From: Cryptomeria japonica
Lineage: Eukaryota > Streptophyta > Pinopsida > Cupressales > Cupressaceae
Direction of reading: 5' to 3'
Length of the DNA stretch: 64,000 nt
Assembly (NCBI RefSeq): GCF_030272615.1
Contig: NC_081412.1
Span: 342,543,870 to 342,607,869, forward strand
Positions 11,535 to 23,497 of the stretch are shown piece after piece. Position numbers and translations under genes: made by a program. How positions within the stretch are numbered: position 1 is the first letter of the stretch; every line of letters starts with the position of its first letter. The notes under the pieces are model-generated. The model was not told the origin of the DNA, did no database searches, and worked only from the letters and a program-made list of their open reading frames with translations.

Positions 11535-13480
11535 GTTGGTTATAGCATAAGAGGATGAGACACATTAACTTTGATAACATGATAAAGAACAACTATAAAG
11601 AAGTAAGATATTTACCAAGGATTATCAAGCCTATTGACAATGTGCACAAGGAATGCCAATTAGGAAAGAAAATAAGGAGAAGTTTAAAGAACAATCAGTA
11701 TTCTACATCACATCTGTTGGAGATAATTCACACAAACTTAGGTGGCCCTAAAAGGACATGTAGACTCAATGGTGAAAGGTGTTTCTAGGGTTAAAATTAA
11801 TCATCAAGATAATCAGATATGAAAGAGTGAATCAAAACTCTAAATCCAATTGAATTAACTCCTAAATGACAATGAAAAATAAATGCAAGAAATGAATAAT
11901 TTAAGCTAATCAAGCTCTTGATTCTTCATCGTGGCTTCCATTGCTCTTCTCCAAATTGTGTGGTAGGTGGCTCTTAGGTGTTGCACTCAGATTCCTGCAT
12001 ATGATTGACATAATTATTTTGAAGATAGTGATTCTAGATTGAAATTGAGAAATAAGCCTTGCTTTTATATATTTTCAGGTGAGATGGGGGGGGAGAAATT
12101 GAACTGAAGTGCTGATTGATAGATCGCTGATTTTGATTGGCTAGTTAAGTGAATTGATTGATTTGTTAACATGATAGATTAATTGGTTAACTCATTTGAT
12201 TGATTAGTAGACTAAATTTATTATGGATATGACTGAATTGATTAGCAAGTTGACTAGATTGATTGATGAAAAGACTGAATTGATTGATTAGTCAAAAAAG
12301 GTGATTTGGAGTGAAAAGGGGAGATTGGAGAGTTAACTAAGTTAATTGATTTGATCAATCAGTCCTGATTTTCAACATGTACTGTAGGAGATTGAATTGA
12401 AATTCATTTTCATTTTGGTTTGAATTTGAATTTTGATTTTCGAATGATGAAATGCATATAAGATTAATTGAAAATCAGATTTGGTGAAATGTGAATTTGG
12501 GAAAATAAAATTAGATGGAATTAGTTGAAATTTGAATTGGGGGAATTGGAGGAATAAATTAATTAATAAAATAATTTAAATGAAATTATTCAATCATTAG
12601 AAATATGATTAATTAAATAATAAATATTATTTAATTAAGGGAATTAATCATAATTAATTAAATAATTAATATTTGAGAAGGGGTTCAATGGTGAATTGTT
12701 TAATTGATAGAAATTGAATGACTACTAATGTGAAAGGTGATGATTGAGTTAATTAAGAAGAATATGATTAATTATATTAATTAAATAATTACAGAATTAC
12801 TTAATTAATTAGTCGAATAATTAGTGTGCAATCAATGAGACATTTTTACATGTCTACAAAAGGTATTTTATGTTACTCATAAATGACTATTCTACAATGA
12901 CATGAGTTACATTTTTTAGGGAAAAATATGAAGCTTTTAAAAGATTTAAAGTTTTTAGGTCAATGATAGAGAATTAGGTTGATGCTAGAATCAAATGTTA
13001 AAGATTTGATAGAGGTGGAGAATTTACTTCAAATGAATATGACATTTTCTGTGAGAAATATGGCATTAGGAGACATCTTTCTACTATGAGAACCCCTTAG
13101 TATAATGGTGTGGTTGAAAAGAAGAATAGAACTGCTATTGATATGGTTAAAACTATGATGAAAGATGCTAGATTAGCTAATGTTTATTGGAAAGAAGCTA
13201 TGCATATTGTTGTTCACATTCTTAATAGGGTTCAAATAAGGATAAATCATACAAAGACACCTTATGAGTTGTGGTATGGAAGATCACCTACTATGAAATA
13301 TTTCAGTATCTTTGGGAGTAAGTGCTATATATAAAGAGATGAGAATGAACTTGAGAAGTTTGGTACCGGAGCTGATGAAGAAATATTATTGGGATATGCT
13401 ACAAAAAACAAGGCTTACTGGTGTTACAGTAAAAGATTGAATAAGATAGTGGAGAGTAAAAATGTGAAAGTATGTGAATC
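11535..13480 (+). pseudogene. Copia-A integrase, split by a solo LTR
   Basis: The first block (11535-11779) has the pre-integrase H-x3-H region (K-R-M-R-H-I-N-F-D) and the C-K-E-C-type pair (here H-K-E-C), then the start of the core, where the first catalytic Asp reads Asn (H-T-N-L-G-G-P). The solo LTR 11780-12858 interrupts the codons right after N-G-E-R. The second block (12864-13480) resumes in phase with Y-F-M-L-L, then R-F-D-R-G-G-E-F with the second Asp and N-G-V-V-E-K-K-N with the catalytic Glu, then the C-terminal T-P-Y-E-L-W-Y-G motif. Stops occur at several Trp, Lys or Gln codons. Non-functional. Confidence 0.85.
11780..12858. mobile_element. Solo LTR inserted in the Copia-A integrase
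   Basis: The block starts TGTTTCTAGGG and ends TGTCTACA, is 1,079 bp long, and is flanked by perfect 5-bp duplications AAAGG (11775-11779 and 12859-12863). Removing it with one AAAGG restores the integrase reading phase across the site. It has a TATA-like TTTATATATT near 12064 and is rich in ATTGATTGATTAG-like repeats. No internal region is present, as expected of a solo LTR left by LTR-LTR recombination. Confidence 0.85.
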
Positions 13481-13789
13481 ATGAGAACAAACTACCCCCA
13501 TAACCTATTCAAGAGACTAAATTTAATATCATTCCTCTTGTTGTGGAAGAAAAGAAAACTTCAGAAGGAAGCAATGAAGAGAAACAAGATGAAGTAGAAG
13601 AAGAGGATAGAGAAGAAGCGAAACAAACAATTAAGACCCTAAAATATGAGTAGAGAAATCATATCAAAGATCAAATAAATGGAGACAAAAATAATGGAGT
13701 CCAAACAATAAGAAGTGTTACAAAGGTAAATGAGAAAACTAATTTCTATTTTCTTTAACTTATTGAACCTAAATTATATAGAGAAGAAA

Positions 13790-14665
13790 GAAAAGAAGAA
13801 AGTTGGGTTAAAGCTATGGAAGAACTAAATAAGACTCAAAGGAATCAGACTTGGGAGCTGGTACCTAGACCGGTGGATAAGAATGTAATAAGAATAAAGT
13901 GGGTGTTATGGAACAAATTGAATGAACAAGGACAAGTCACAATAAACAAGGCAATATTTTTATGTAAAGGGTACTCTCAACTAGAAGGTTTAATTTGAAG
14001 AAACTTTTTCCCCCATTGCTAGGATGGAAGCTATTAGAATGCTTCTTGCATTTTTTGCCTACAAGAACTTTAGAGTATATCAAATGGATGTTAATTCAAC
14101 ATTTTTGAATGGAGAATTGGAAGAAGAACTATACATTGAACAACTGGATGGATTTAGACTATCAAATAATCTGAACATGGTTTGCGGATTAAAGAAGGCA
14201 TTCTATAGACTTAAACAAGCACCTCGAGCATGGTATGCAAGTTTGGAGAAATATTTGTTACAATAGAATTTTAGGAAAGGTACTTCAAATAATGATCTTT
14301 AAATTTGAAGGCATTAAGTTGTTGATTGATTGTTGTTTATGTTGATAATATTATCTTTGGAGGAAGTGATGACTCGAGCAAAGAATTTGTAGAAGAGATG
14401 CAAAAAGAATTTGAGATGTCTATGTGTGGAGAAATATCATTTTTCCTCTTCAAGGTACACAACTGGATGATGGAATTTTTATTTCTCTAGATAAGTATGT
14501 TAAAGAGGTGTTGAAGAAGTTTGATATGAAAAATTGCAAACCTATTACTACCCCTTTAGCTATTAGAAGCAAGTTAGGCAAAAAATATGCATCTTTGAAT
14601 ATTGATCAAAAGAAGTATAGATTTATGATTGGAGAACTATTGTAATTTACCACTTTTAGGCTAGA
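13790..14665 (+). pseudogene. Copia-A reverse transcriptase, broken
   Basis: Open pieces at 13816-13998, 14024-14266 and 14424-14645 cover a copia RT: W-V-K-A-M-E-E-L at the start, N-x-T-W-E-L-V-P-R-P, the [16 protein letters not shown] block, and L-K-Q-A-P-R-A-W-Y. The active-site box near 14340 reads Y-V-D-N instead of Y-V-D-D, so the second catalytic Asp is lost. Frameshifts separate the pieces. Confidence 0.85.
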
Positions 14666-14689
14666 TACTATGTAGGTTGTATGTTTGGA

Positions 14690-15275
14690 TGCAAGTTTTC
14701 AAGCTAGTCCAAAGCAGACCCATGATCAATCAATAAAATGATCTTTAGATATTTGAAAGGGACTCAATATTTTGGCTTATGGTACAAGAAATATTGAGAT
14801 TTCATGTTGAAGGCATATACAGATGTTGATTGGGCTGAAAGTGTTGATGACAAGAAGAGTACAAGTGGTGGATAATTATTTTTGGGAGACAAATTGGTTT
14901 CATGGATGAGTAAGCAACAAGAATTTGTATCATTGTAAATTGCTGAAGTTGAATATATTACCACAACATCTTCCTGTACTCAAGTTTTGTGGATGAAGAA
15001 GACTCTTAAGGATATTAGAGTTGTATATGATGAATCTATTCCTATTATGTGTGGTAATACTAGTATTATAAATATTTCAAAGAATCCATTTATGCATTGA
15101 AGAACTAAACATATTTCAATCCATTATCATTTTTTGAGGGAAAAGGTTGCAGAAAAGGAAATCTGACTAGAATACAATTCTACATCAGAATAGATAGTAG
15201 ATATTTTCAAAAAGGAATTGAAAAAGGACACTTTTGAGTATCTCAGGTAGAAGTTAGAGATAATTGCCCCTCCTT
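14690..15275 (+). pseudogene. Copia-A RNase H, broken
   Basis: Reads R-Y-L-K-G-T, then T-D-V-D-W-A-E with the catalytic Asp, D-D-K-K-S-T-S-G-G, a degraded A-E-V-E-Y-I with the Glu, and the C-terminal K-H-I-S-I-H-Y-H-F-L-R-E-K segment, with at least five internal stops. It is the normal end of a copia polyprotein. Confidence 0.8.
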
Positions 15276-15550
15276 TTTCTAACTAGAGGCATTTTCAATG
15301 GTGCATCTTTTCAGGGGGAGACTCAACGCTTATCTTTGTTTCATGGATTGATATTGATGATACTCTTAGGGGAGCATTGGTGTGAGTGGTTGGTATGTTT
15401 CTATTTGTCTTACAATGCCCTTTGTCATTTTTATAAAAGGGGGAGAGAGTTTTTGTAAGATTATTAGATTATTGGAGAGAGTTGTTGTGAGATTATCAAT
15501 TTTCTTTTTGGTGTTGTTGTCTATCAGTCTATTGGTGTTGCCGTCAATGA

Positions 15551-15563
15551 CAAAGGGGGAGAT
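15551..15563 (+). promoter_or_regulatory. Copia-A polypurine tract
   Basis: CAAAGGGGGAGAT immediately precedes the LTR start TGTTGGAA. The same AAAGGGGGAGAT precedes the 3' LTR of Copia-C. Confidence 0.8.
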
Positions 15564-16644
15564 TGTTGGAAATTTTTGTTAGCATGAGCTTGTATGGTTG
15601 TCATGGATGTAAAAACTACTTATCTGGATGGATATTGGTCTAGATATGCTTTGTCAGACCTTGGTTATCTAGATGGATGTTGGTCTGGATACTCTTTCGG
15701 TGTTGGTTGTGTCATTTTGTATTTAGGGTGGTCAAAAATGGTTTTAGTGCCCTTTAGATATGTTCTTAATTGCATTGTGATTTAGTGGATCATGTTCTTT
15801 TGATCCAAATATGTGTTGTAATATGTGTTGAGATGTTTATTTGGGTCTCACTTTGGTTTTTTGAGATATGTGTGGAGTATTTTACATTGGAATTGGTTAT
15901 GTGATTGGTTGGTTTATTATATCTACACGTTATGCTTTGTAACATCCTTTGGAACATATGTTAGCATGTATAAATTGTTGGATCATTCATGGGATGATGT
16001 TTTATGGTATGGTTTCCTTCCCTATTTCTCCTTGAGTGGACCAATCTAAGTATTGTAGGTTCGGTTGGCTTATTTTGTTTTGGCTAACCTTTGATTAGGA
16101 TTTTAATGTTGTGTCTCATATATAAGATGTGCAGATGGATGAATTGAGTATGAATGAGTAGTTAATTGTGTGAGAAGTGTATGCAAATGATTTTCAAGCA
16201 GATTGGAGTTTGTGGTGATGTAAAAGTTAATTTGAGAAGAGCTTTGAAGCTAATATATTCTACAAGATAGTGTGTGTGATAGTGGAGATCATCAGAGATT
16301 TTTTCCATGCTATTGGTTGCTTGATTATTGTTCAAGGATGATTTCATGATCATGAGAATCCTTCTCAATTTTAGTTCAGCTATTTTATTTGTTGCTAATT
16401 GATAGTGAGTCCTTCATTAGCAGTTTGTATCTTGTTCGAAAGAAGTGTTCTTCAGTTATAGAAGTCCTTTGGTATCTTGCCTAAGGTAGTGTGCCTTAGT
16501 TCCGCAAGTCCTTTAGGTGTTGGTGCTCCTTGGCTGTAAGCCTAAAATATTCTAAACATTGTTATTCATATTGTGAGTTAGATTGTCACCATGGTTTTTC
16601 CCTATTTGGGTTTTCCATGTAAATCTAGTTTTCATGTGTTTATG
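15564..16644 (+). repeat. Copia-A 3' LTR, left part
   Basis: The LTR starts TGTTGGAAATTTTTG directly after the PPT. It contains a TATATAAG box near 16119 and the CCATGGTTTTTCCC...GGGTTTTCCATGT core (16589-16620) shared with the other copia LTRs here. It is cut by the LINE insertion at the ATGTGTTTATG site (16634-16644) and resumes at 23498. Confidence 0.8.
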
Positions 16645-16838
16645 TGTTCTGATTAATAAGAAAAATAGGTTTTAAGGACCAAAAACCTTTAACAAAGTAG
16701 TTTAAAGTAGATCATCAAAGAGTATCCAGACCATTTAAGAACAAATTTCAAAACAAATTGCAATAAAGCCAGTAAACAGAAAGGACAACAAAAGAAAGAA
16801 ACAACAAAACATAAGAAACCAGGGAAAACACTGCACAA

Positions 16839-17288
16839 TTATAAAGCCTTCAGGATGTCTTCCGCCTTAATCTCCAGCTGGTCATAATTGGCTGCAACAA
16901 CTTTGAGTTCATCCAGGTCCTTATTTGGCTTCTTCTCCTTCTTTTTACCTCTGGTTCTTATTCTGGGTCCTTGAACATCTCTTGTGCCTTTAGTGTCAGG
17001 GTCAATTTTTAGGGTATCCTTCTCCTCCTCCAATTTGCTGATGAGGGATTTGGTATTGCCAGTAGAGGCCTTTAGAATGTTTAAGCTTTGCTCTGCAATA
17101 CTTTTAAGGTATTCCTCAATTTTCATGACTTTACTAACCATTTCTGCCATTGTTTGATCCATAGCATTAGCATTTGCTTTCCTTTCAATAAGGTCTTTCT
17201 CAATTTGCTCAAATCTGGGGTTGAAGGAGTTTGTTATATTTTTGGCTCTAGCAATAGTTTTGGTCAAATCCTCCACATAATCTGCCAT
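16839..17288 (-). CDS. LINE ORF3: coiled-coil, lysine-rich protein of unknown function
   Basis: An intact 149-codon frame with its own ATG, starting about 130 bp after the RNase H stop and ending about 195 bp from the LINE 3' end. Residues 1-90 are rich in heptad-like Leu/Ile/Met spacing with many Glu/Lys, suggesting a coiled coil. Residues 100-125 are very basic (R-T-R-G-K-K-K-E-K-K). No Cys or His clusters, no signal peptide, no membrane segment. It stays open while ORF1 and ORF2 carry stops. Plant L1 elements usually end with RNase H in ORF2, so an ORF here is unusual. It could be a captured host fragment, a nucleic-acid-binding accessory protein, or a chance frame. I do not recognise the family. 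Confidence 0.5.
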   Translation of the reverse strand: MADYVEDLTKTIARAKNITNSFNPRFEQIEKDLIERKANANAMDQTMAEMVSKVMKIEEYLKSIAEQSLNILKASTGNTKSLISKLEEEKDTLKIDPDTKGTRDVQGPRIRTRGKKKEKKPNKDLDELKVVAANYDQLEIKAEDILKAL

Positions 17289-17311
17289 AGAGTTCCCTTA
17301 GCCAATGTTGA

Positions 17312-17362
17312 TAGTTTCCAGAATCTGGATTCTGCTAATAGTTTCCAGAATCTGGATTCTGG
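17312..17362. repeat. 27-bp direct repeat between LINE RNase H and ORF3
   Basis: TAGTTTCCAGAATCTGGATT occurs twice with a 27-bp period, in the gap between the RNase H stop and the ORF3 start. CCAGAATCTGG is itself a near palindrome. Confidence 0.7.
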
Positions 17363-17418
17363 TATTGATAATATTATAATAGCTTGAAGCACTCCTTTTA
17401 ATCTGTTTCATTATTATT

Positions 17419-20400
17419 TTATCCATTTATGATCTTTGGGGTACTATTGTATTGATCCTTAAAAATGATTAATCTGACATCCTCTAGGAGGCCTTGTTCT
17501 CCCTTCCATGTAATCATTTCATCTTGATTGACCGCCACATTAGCTGCCCAATCAACAAAACCATTAGCTTCACGGTAAATATGAGATATGAAACTTTTCT
17601 CAAAAGTGTTAATGAGGTCTCTAGTAGCCTTTATAATGTTATTGATAGACCATGAGGGCTTAGAGGTCCCCTTGAGGCATTTGATGATGTTGTTAGAGCC
17701 CCCTTCAATCCATAGGTAGGGGCAATTCCATCTTTTTGCGAGGAGAATACGTTGGAGTGCTACCATAGCTTCTGCCTTGTGGTTTGTTTGGCTTCCTATT
17801 GGAACATCAATCATTTCCTTGCATATACCTTTATCATCTCTAAGAATAGCTCCACATCCCGCAGGGCCCGGATTACCTTTTGCAGCACCATCGAAATTGA
17901 CTTTGAACCAACCATGAGGGGGAGTTTTCTATCTTGCTTCTAATATTTTGTTTTGCTTGGGGTCAGAACTGCCAGCATTCTTCAAACTCCAGGAACTTAA
18001 AATGTGAGATTCTAGAGGGTTGGCCGAAAAGCAGGGACCCCCAATGATATCAATGTTCTCCACTATAGCCCATTGTATTTTATGGAAAACAATATCTTGA
18101 GTAAGAGAAGTGTCCCTAAAAATATGATTGTTTCTTTCTTTCCATAACCCCCATAGAATGTGAGGGAGTGATAGCTGCCACAGAGATCTCAAAAAGGAGT
18201 TAGACCAATGATAATTCTAGGAGTAGAACAAATCACTGATAGTGTTAGGAAACACACAATCAATGCAAAAACTCTTAAGAAATCTTTCCCAGATTGAAGC
18301 AAAATAGGAACAGTGGATGGCCAGATGGTCCACAGACTCTTCCTCCTCAAGACATAGAGCACATCTATTAGGGAATGCAAATCCCCTGCCCTTGAGATTA
18401 TCTAAGGTCAAGATTTTATTTTGAAGAATAGTCCAATAGAAAAAGTTGATTTTAGGGATCAGACCCTTTATCCAAGCTTTAGACCAAAAAGGATTTTCAG
18501 AAGGGGCAGGGGAGAGAACACCATACATTGAAGAGACAGTAATATTACCTTTAGGTTCATATTTCCAAATGAGGGAGTTTTCCTCTTTATTCAACCAGGC
18601 TGATGATAGATGGTTTTTAAGCTTAATAAGGTTTGGGTGGATACTTTCAATGTTCTGCCATTTATTACCTATCCAATACCCTTCAACTAAAGGACCAAAC
18701 ATTCAAATATAGGAGGAGGCATAAGGGGCTCATTCTGGGATCTCAATCAAAGATTTATCAAAAAGCCAGGGAACTTCCCAAAATTTAACTTTCCTACCAT
18801 TGCCTACTTTCCATATAACCCCTTTAGCAATGATGTCTCTACACTTAGAGGCATGATTCCAGATATGGGACCCATTCATACTAATGTCAGAATTGATAAA
18901 AGAGGAAAGAGAAGAGGACATAAGAGAATATTTCTTCTCTAGATTTTACACCATTCACTATCTAAGTGGAACATTTTCCAAACCTGTTTAGACAATAGAG
19001 CTTCATTTAGGGTCTAGATTCTTCTCAGGCCCAGACCTCCTTTACTTTTCAGTTTGCATGCCTGATCCCAAGCCACAAGAGATATTCTTTTCTTTTCCTC
19101 AACCCCTGACTAGAGAAATTTTCTTTGAATTTTCTAAATTGCATTAGCATACTTTATTGGAATTCTGAAAAGGCTAAGGGCATAGATAGGTATGCTTTGA
19201 AGAGAAGCTTTTAGAAGTTGAAGCTTTCCATCTTGACTTAAAAGGGCACCTTTCCATCCAACTAGCTTTTTATGAAATTTGTCGACCAAAGAGCTCCAAA
19301 AAGATTCAGGATGTGCAATGCCCAAGGGGAGGCCAAGATAAGTGGTAGGAAGATCAACAATCTGACATTCCAGGATTTTGTTGATTCTATGTTGTCTTCT
19401 CTCTGGTGTATTTATGAAAAAAACTTCGCTTTTGACCCGATTAATGAGCTGACCAGATGCAGAGGCAAACTTACAAAGAGTGTCCTTCAGGGTTCTAGCT
19501 TCTGAGATACTTGATTCCCCCATGACAATGGTATCGTCCACAAATTGTTGGTGAAAGTAGGTATGATCAGCTGAAGAAGGTTAAAGTCCCTTAAAACATC
19601 CTCACATCACCATGATTTCCATAGACCTACCAAAACATTCAACCATAATAATGAAGAGGATAGGGGAAATGGGATCCCCTTGCCTCAATCCTCTAGATGC
19701 TTGGAAGAAGAGGGATGGAGATCCATTGACAAGAACATCAAAAGAGGTTGAGGTAATACACTAACTAAAGAGGTCAACACATTTGGTGGAGAAACCATAA
19801 GCCACAAGAACCTTCACAAGAAAAGACCAATCAACCCGGTCATAGGCCTTAGAGAGATCAAGCTTGAGGATGAGACCCTGTTTCTTAGCCCTTACAAGAG
19901 AATGAATATTCTCATGGACAGTAATAATGGAGTCAAGAATTTGTCTTCCTGGGACAAAACCATTTTGGTGATGATTAATCAAAGAGGGAAGGACAATCAG
20001 GATTCTGGTGGTAAGAACCTTGGAGATAATCTTATAAAAAGAATTACATAAGCTGATTGGTCTGAACTTGTCCATGGAATCAACACCTTGGATTTTGGGA
20101 ATTAGTGCAATGAAAGTGCCATTACTTTCTTTCAAAATTCTTCTAGCCCCCAAAAGATTCTTGACCCCATTGGAAACATCTTTCCCTACAATGTCCCAGA
20201 AATCTTGGAAGAAGAACATGGGGAAGCCATTCGGACCTGGAGCTTTATTACCATCAAAAGAAAAAACAACATTTTTGATTTCCAAGTTCGAAGGTATGGA
20301 AGAAAGGGAGGCATTCATCTGCTCATCAATGAGGCAAGGAATATTTTGAATAAAAGAATATTGAGCATCAACATCCAACCTATGATCCCTCCTCAGAAGA

Positions 20401-21608
20401 TCTAAAAAGTACCTTTTGGCCTCATTCCTTATCTCTTCCTCCTTAACCAGCTCCCCATTGTCCACTGCCAGTTTAGTAATCCTGTTTGCCACTTTATGTT
20501 TGATAGTCGACATATGAAAGAATCTTGTATTTCTATCTCCTTCCTTTAGCCAAGTGCATCTTGATCTTTGCTTCCAAAAAGTTTCCTCTTTAGCAATGAT
20601 TTCATGGTATTTTTTAAGGGTCTCATTTTCTTCAGCAATAGACACAGTAGGGAAACCATCCTTCTGAATTTGGACTTGTATTTTGTTAAGGTCATCCTGG
20701 ACTTTACCTTTGGCCTCAAAAATGTTCCCAAAGCTGGATTTATTCCAAAGTCTTATATTGTCCTTAACACTTTTGAGTTTCTTCACAACTCTGTACATAG
20801 CAATGCCAACTTGGATATTCCACCATTTCTGAATATTACAAGTAATATCAGGGCGATGAGTCCATATTTTTTCAAATCTAAAAGGAAGATGTCTTCTTCT
20901 ATTAATTGGGTCAGAAAAGAGAGTGATGGGAAAATGATCAGACCTAACCTGGATGTGGGCAGACAGGGAACATAAATAATGTCTGAACCAATCATTAGAA
21001 ATAAGAGCCTTGTCAAGGCAAACTTGGATAAGATCATTGCTAGTTCTCCTGTTAGTCCATGTGTAATTGCATCCCTGTATCTCCACATCGTTGAGAGATT
21101 GAGTATTTATGAAATCCATAAGGGCCAACCTACTTTCCAAATGAGAGGGGCTTCCACCAAATTTTTCCTCCTCTCTCAAAGGAGTATTAAAGTCTCCCAT
21201 GACCAACCAACTAAGATTATTGAAGTCGTCCCTAGTTTCTATAAGTTTTCTCCAGAAGGAATTTCTTGCTTTCAAGGTGTTGGGTGCATATATGTTGGTG
21301 AGGACCCATGATGTTCCATCTTTTAAATGCTCAAATCTAATGCAAGAGAAATATTTTTCTTGAATAAGAACATGTCCTTTGACACTATTGATATTCCATA
21401 TAGTAGTTATGCCTCCCGAAGCACCTTCCGAGCTTCCACCATTGATACTCCCATTTTAAAAAAACTTCAGAGATTCAACTTTTTCTCTACTCATTTTGTT
21501 CTCTTGAATTAGAAAAACATCAGGTTTTCTATCCCTTATCATATTCTTAATAATATCATGTTTATGAGGATTATTAAGTCCCCTAATATTCCAAGAGATA
21601 ATCTTCAT
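17419..21608 (-). pseudogene. LINE ORF2: endonuclease, reverse transcriptase, RNase H, broken
   Basis: The minus-strand ATG at 21608 opens an apurinic-type endonuclease: W-N-I-R-G (Asn), Q-E-N-K (Glu), G-D-F-N (Asp) and S-D-H-F-P-I (Asp/His). RT follows within the 19761-21275 piece: G-N-K-A-P-G-P-N-G-F, F-R-P-I-S-L-C-N, N-G-F-V-P-G-R and K-L-D-L-S-K-A-Y-D, then the F-V-D-D active site at about 19540. Later pieces carry T-Y-L-G-L-P-L-G, a C-x2-C-x7-H-x4-C zinc region (18217-18702), and RNase H with F-D-G-A-A-K-G-N-P-G-P and K-A-E-A (17419-17900). Stops near 21456, 19758, 19600, 18720 and 17937 and some shifts disable it. Expected length of about 1,390 codons fits a full ORF2. Confidence 0.9.
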
Positions 21609-21643
21609 AGTTACTTACCGATTCCTAACTCCTTAAGAGTCTT

Positions 21644-23469
21644 CTAAGTTCCATCTGCAATGATCTTACTGGCCTCCTTGTCTTTGACTTTGTGGTTAGA
21701 AGGTCGACCTAGGGAAGAGGAGATGTACCCAACATCAACTTGAGCTATTCTGCTAGATTTCCTTAGTTGAGAAGCCGAGGGAGTGGATCCTTTCTTGTTC
21801 CTATATTTTGGTATTTTCCAGTTAGCTTCTTTCTCGAGAACCGCTTCAGGATTATTGAGAAGTCTGGATATTTCATCTTCATTGCCCCAATTAGGGAATC
21901 TAGAATCATGTGATGCACTATTTACTATTTTTAAATTTTGATCTAAATTCGAAAGGTTCATACCCAGTATAGCACATTTTTGGGCTTCTTGCATTTCAGA
22001 ATTGATCATAAGTGGGGAAGAGTCAGTCTTTTCTTCTTGGGAGCCAATGATCTCCCCTTCCTCAAGTTGTTCCTCTTTCTTTTGCATTTCTTTACTAGCA
22101 AAAGTATCAGCAATTACCACTTCAGCTATGTCTTTTGAAGATACAGTCTGTTCTTTCAATTCCTCTATTCGGATCTGCTCTGTCACGAGGTTGTTAACTT
22201 TTGTTGACTCATTCCTCAATACTTCCTAGATTGGAAGGTTGGAGACATAAGTTGAGGAGACCGCTTCCTTATTTTCCCCCAAGGGTTCAAAAGAGTTGTT
22301 GTCAACAAAGTCAGCTTCCTTATTTTCTGAGTTTTTAACTTGCCATACCTTTTTTTCTAGAACCTTTTTACTTTCACCCATGGGTTTAGTCTGCTTGAAC
22401 TCTCCTTTAGGCTTGATAGGACAATATTTTGCCCAGTGACCAACTTTCTTGCAATGGAAGCAAGAAAAGGGGATAGATTCATATTCTATTTGTTGTTTCC
22501 ATGTCCCCAACTTTGACACTATATCTATCTACTCTGGCATATCTGCATCATGGGCTATCCTTACACAAAACCTAGCATGAGTGAGTCTCCTTTTTGATGC
22601 TGTGACTGGGTCTATAGAGAGGAGTTCACCAAAGGAGCTTGCTATTCCTAAGAAGACGCTTTCTACCCAATATTCAAGAGGTAGACCTGATAACTTTACC
22701 CAAACTGGAACTTGTGCCAAAAGAGAGTCATTCATGTTCAGATTCAGATGCCATTTCCGAAGAACCAAGGCTGTCCTTCCTACCATCGAAGGACTACCAC
22801 AAAGTATCCTTAATTTATCTTCTTCACACGAGAAAGTAAAAGAAAGGAGGCCTTTAGGAAATGCTGAGATTTCAATGTTACCCTTCAGAGCCCATTTCCG
22901 TTTGACGTAAGCCCTTACAACTTTGAGGGCGAACCAATAAATTTTTCTACCAGGGAGTTCGACATGCTATTTATATTATGATCCAGAACTAGATCAGGGA
23001 TAGAGATAGCGAACTTTCCACTAGTTGGATAAGAAATATTCTTGACAAGAGGTAAAGAGGATTTACCAGATGGTTTTGTTCCAAAAAGGGATGACCATTT
23101 TCTAGATTCTTTTCCATTCTCCACGGTCTCTTCACGTGGGTAGGACCCCCCACTGGACCCCTCCCCCAAAAACCTAGAACCCACTTTCTTCTCTAGTAGA
23201 GTACCACCAGTCTGCATAATGTCAACAGCCTTTGGAATATCCAGAGGCTTGTCCTTCTCTCCCTTAGGACTAGCTCCTTTTTTCTAGCCACTCCCACCAG
23301 TATGCAGAATGTCAACAACCTTCGAAATATCCGGAGGCTTGTCTTTCTCTCCCATAGGACCAGCTCCTTCATTCTGGCCGCTCCCACCATTAGAACCAGA
23401 GTTCCCATCTTTCAGAGAATTTGAATTTTGAATTCTCCCATTGCCGCTTCCTACTCCTCCAAGCTCCAT
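21644..23469 (-). pseudogene. LINE ORF1: gag-like protein with DUF4283-type domain and zinc knuckle, broken
   Basis: The minus-strand ATG at 23469 starts a Gly/Ser/Asn-rich N-terminus with a 30-residue repeat (90-bp period, 23205-23400). A DUF4283-like region follows (about 23000-22529): it includes L-R-K-W-H-L-N-L, P-V-W-V-K-L-S-G-L-P-L-E-Y-W and a G-x-L-L-S-I-D-P segment. A CCHC knuckle C-F-H-C-K-K-V-G-H-W-A-K-Y-C lies near 22440-22480, followed by a charged tail to 21644. In plant LINEs this protein binds RNA and forms the ribonucleoprotein. Stops or shifts fall near 23283, 22913, 22526 and 22223. It ends 36 bp before the ORF2 ATG. Confidence 0.82.
23205..23400 (-). repeat. 90-bp tandem repeat within LINE ORF1
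   Basis: CACCAGT(A/C)TGCA(G/T)AATGTCAAC recurs at 23205 and 23295. The 90-bp (30-codon) unit encodes K-D-K-P-(P/L)-D-I-x-K-x-V-D-I. Because the unit is in frame, it lengthens the N-terminal tail of ORF1 without shifting it. Confidence 0.75.
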
Positions 23470-23497
23470 CCTTGATGTGTTTCTATGTTTCTGCTTG

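Larger units (their letters stand above)
16645..23497 (-). mobile_element. L1-type LINE, 6.85 kb, with three ORFs
   Basis: A minus-strand LINE flanked by exact 11-bp duplications ATGTGTTTATG (16634-16644 and 23498-23508). It carries ORF1 (gag-like, DUF4283 and zinc knuckle), ORF2 (endonuclease, RT, RNase H) and an unusual third ORF. The 3' end (left side) lacks a long poly(A) but reads CTATTTTTCTTATTAATC on the minus strand. ORF1 begins only about 28 bp from the 5' end, so slight 5' truncation is possible. ORF1 and ORF2 contain stops and shifts. Confidence 0.9.

Noticed and set aside
20068-20975. Plus-strand frames within the LINE
   Set aside because: Antisense shadows of LINE ORF2.
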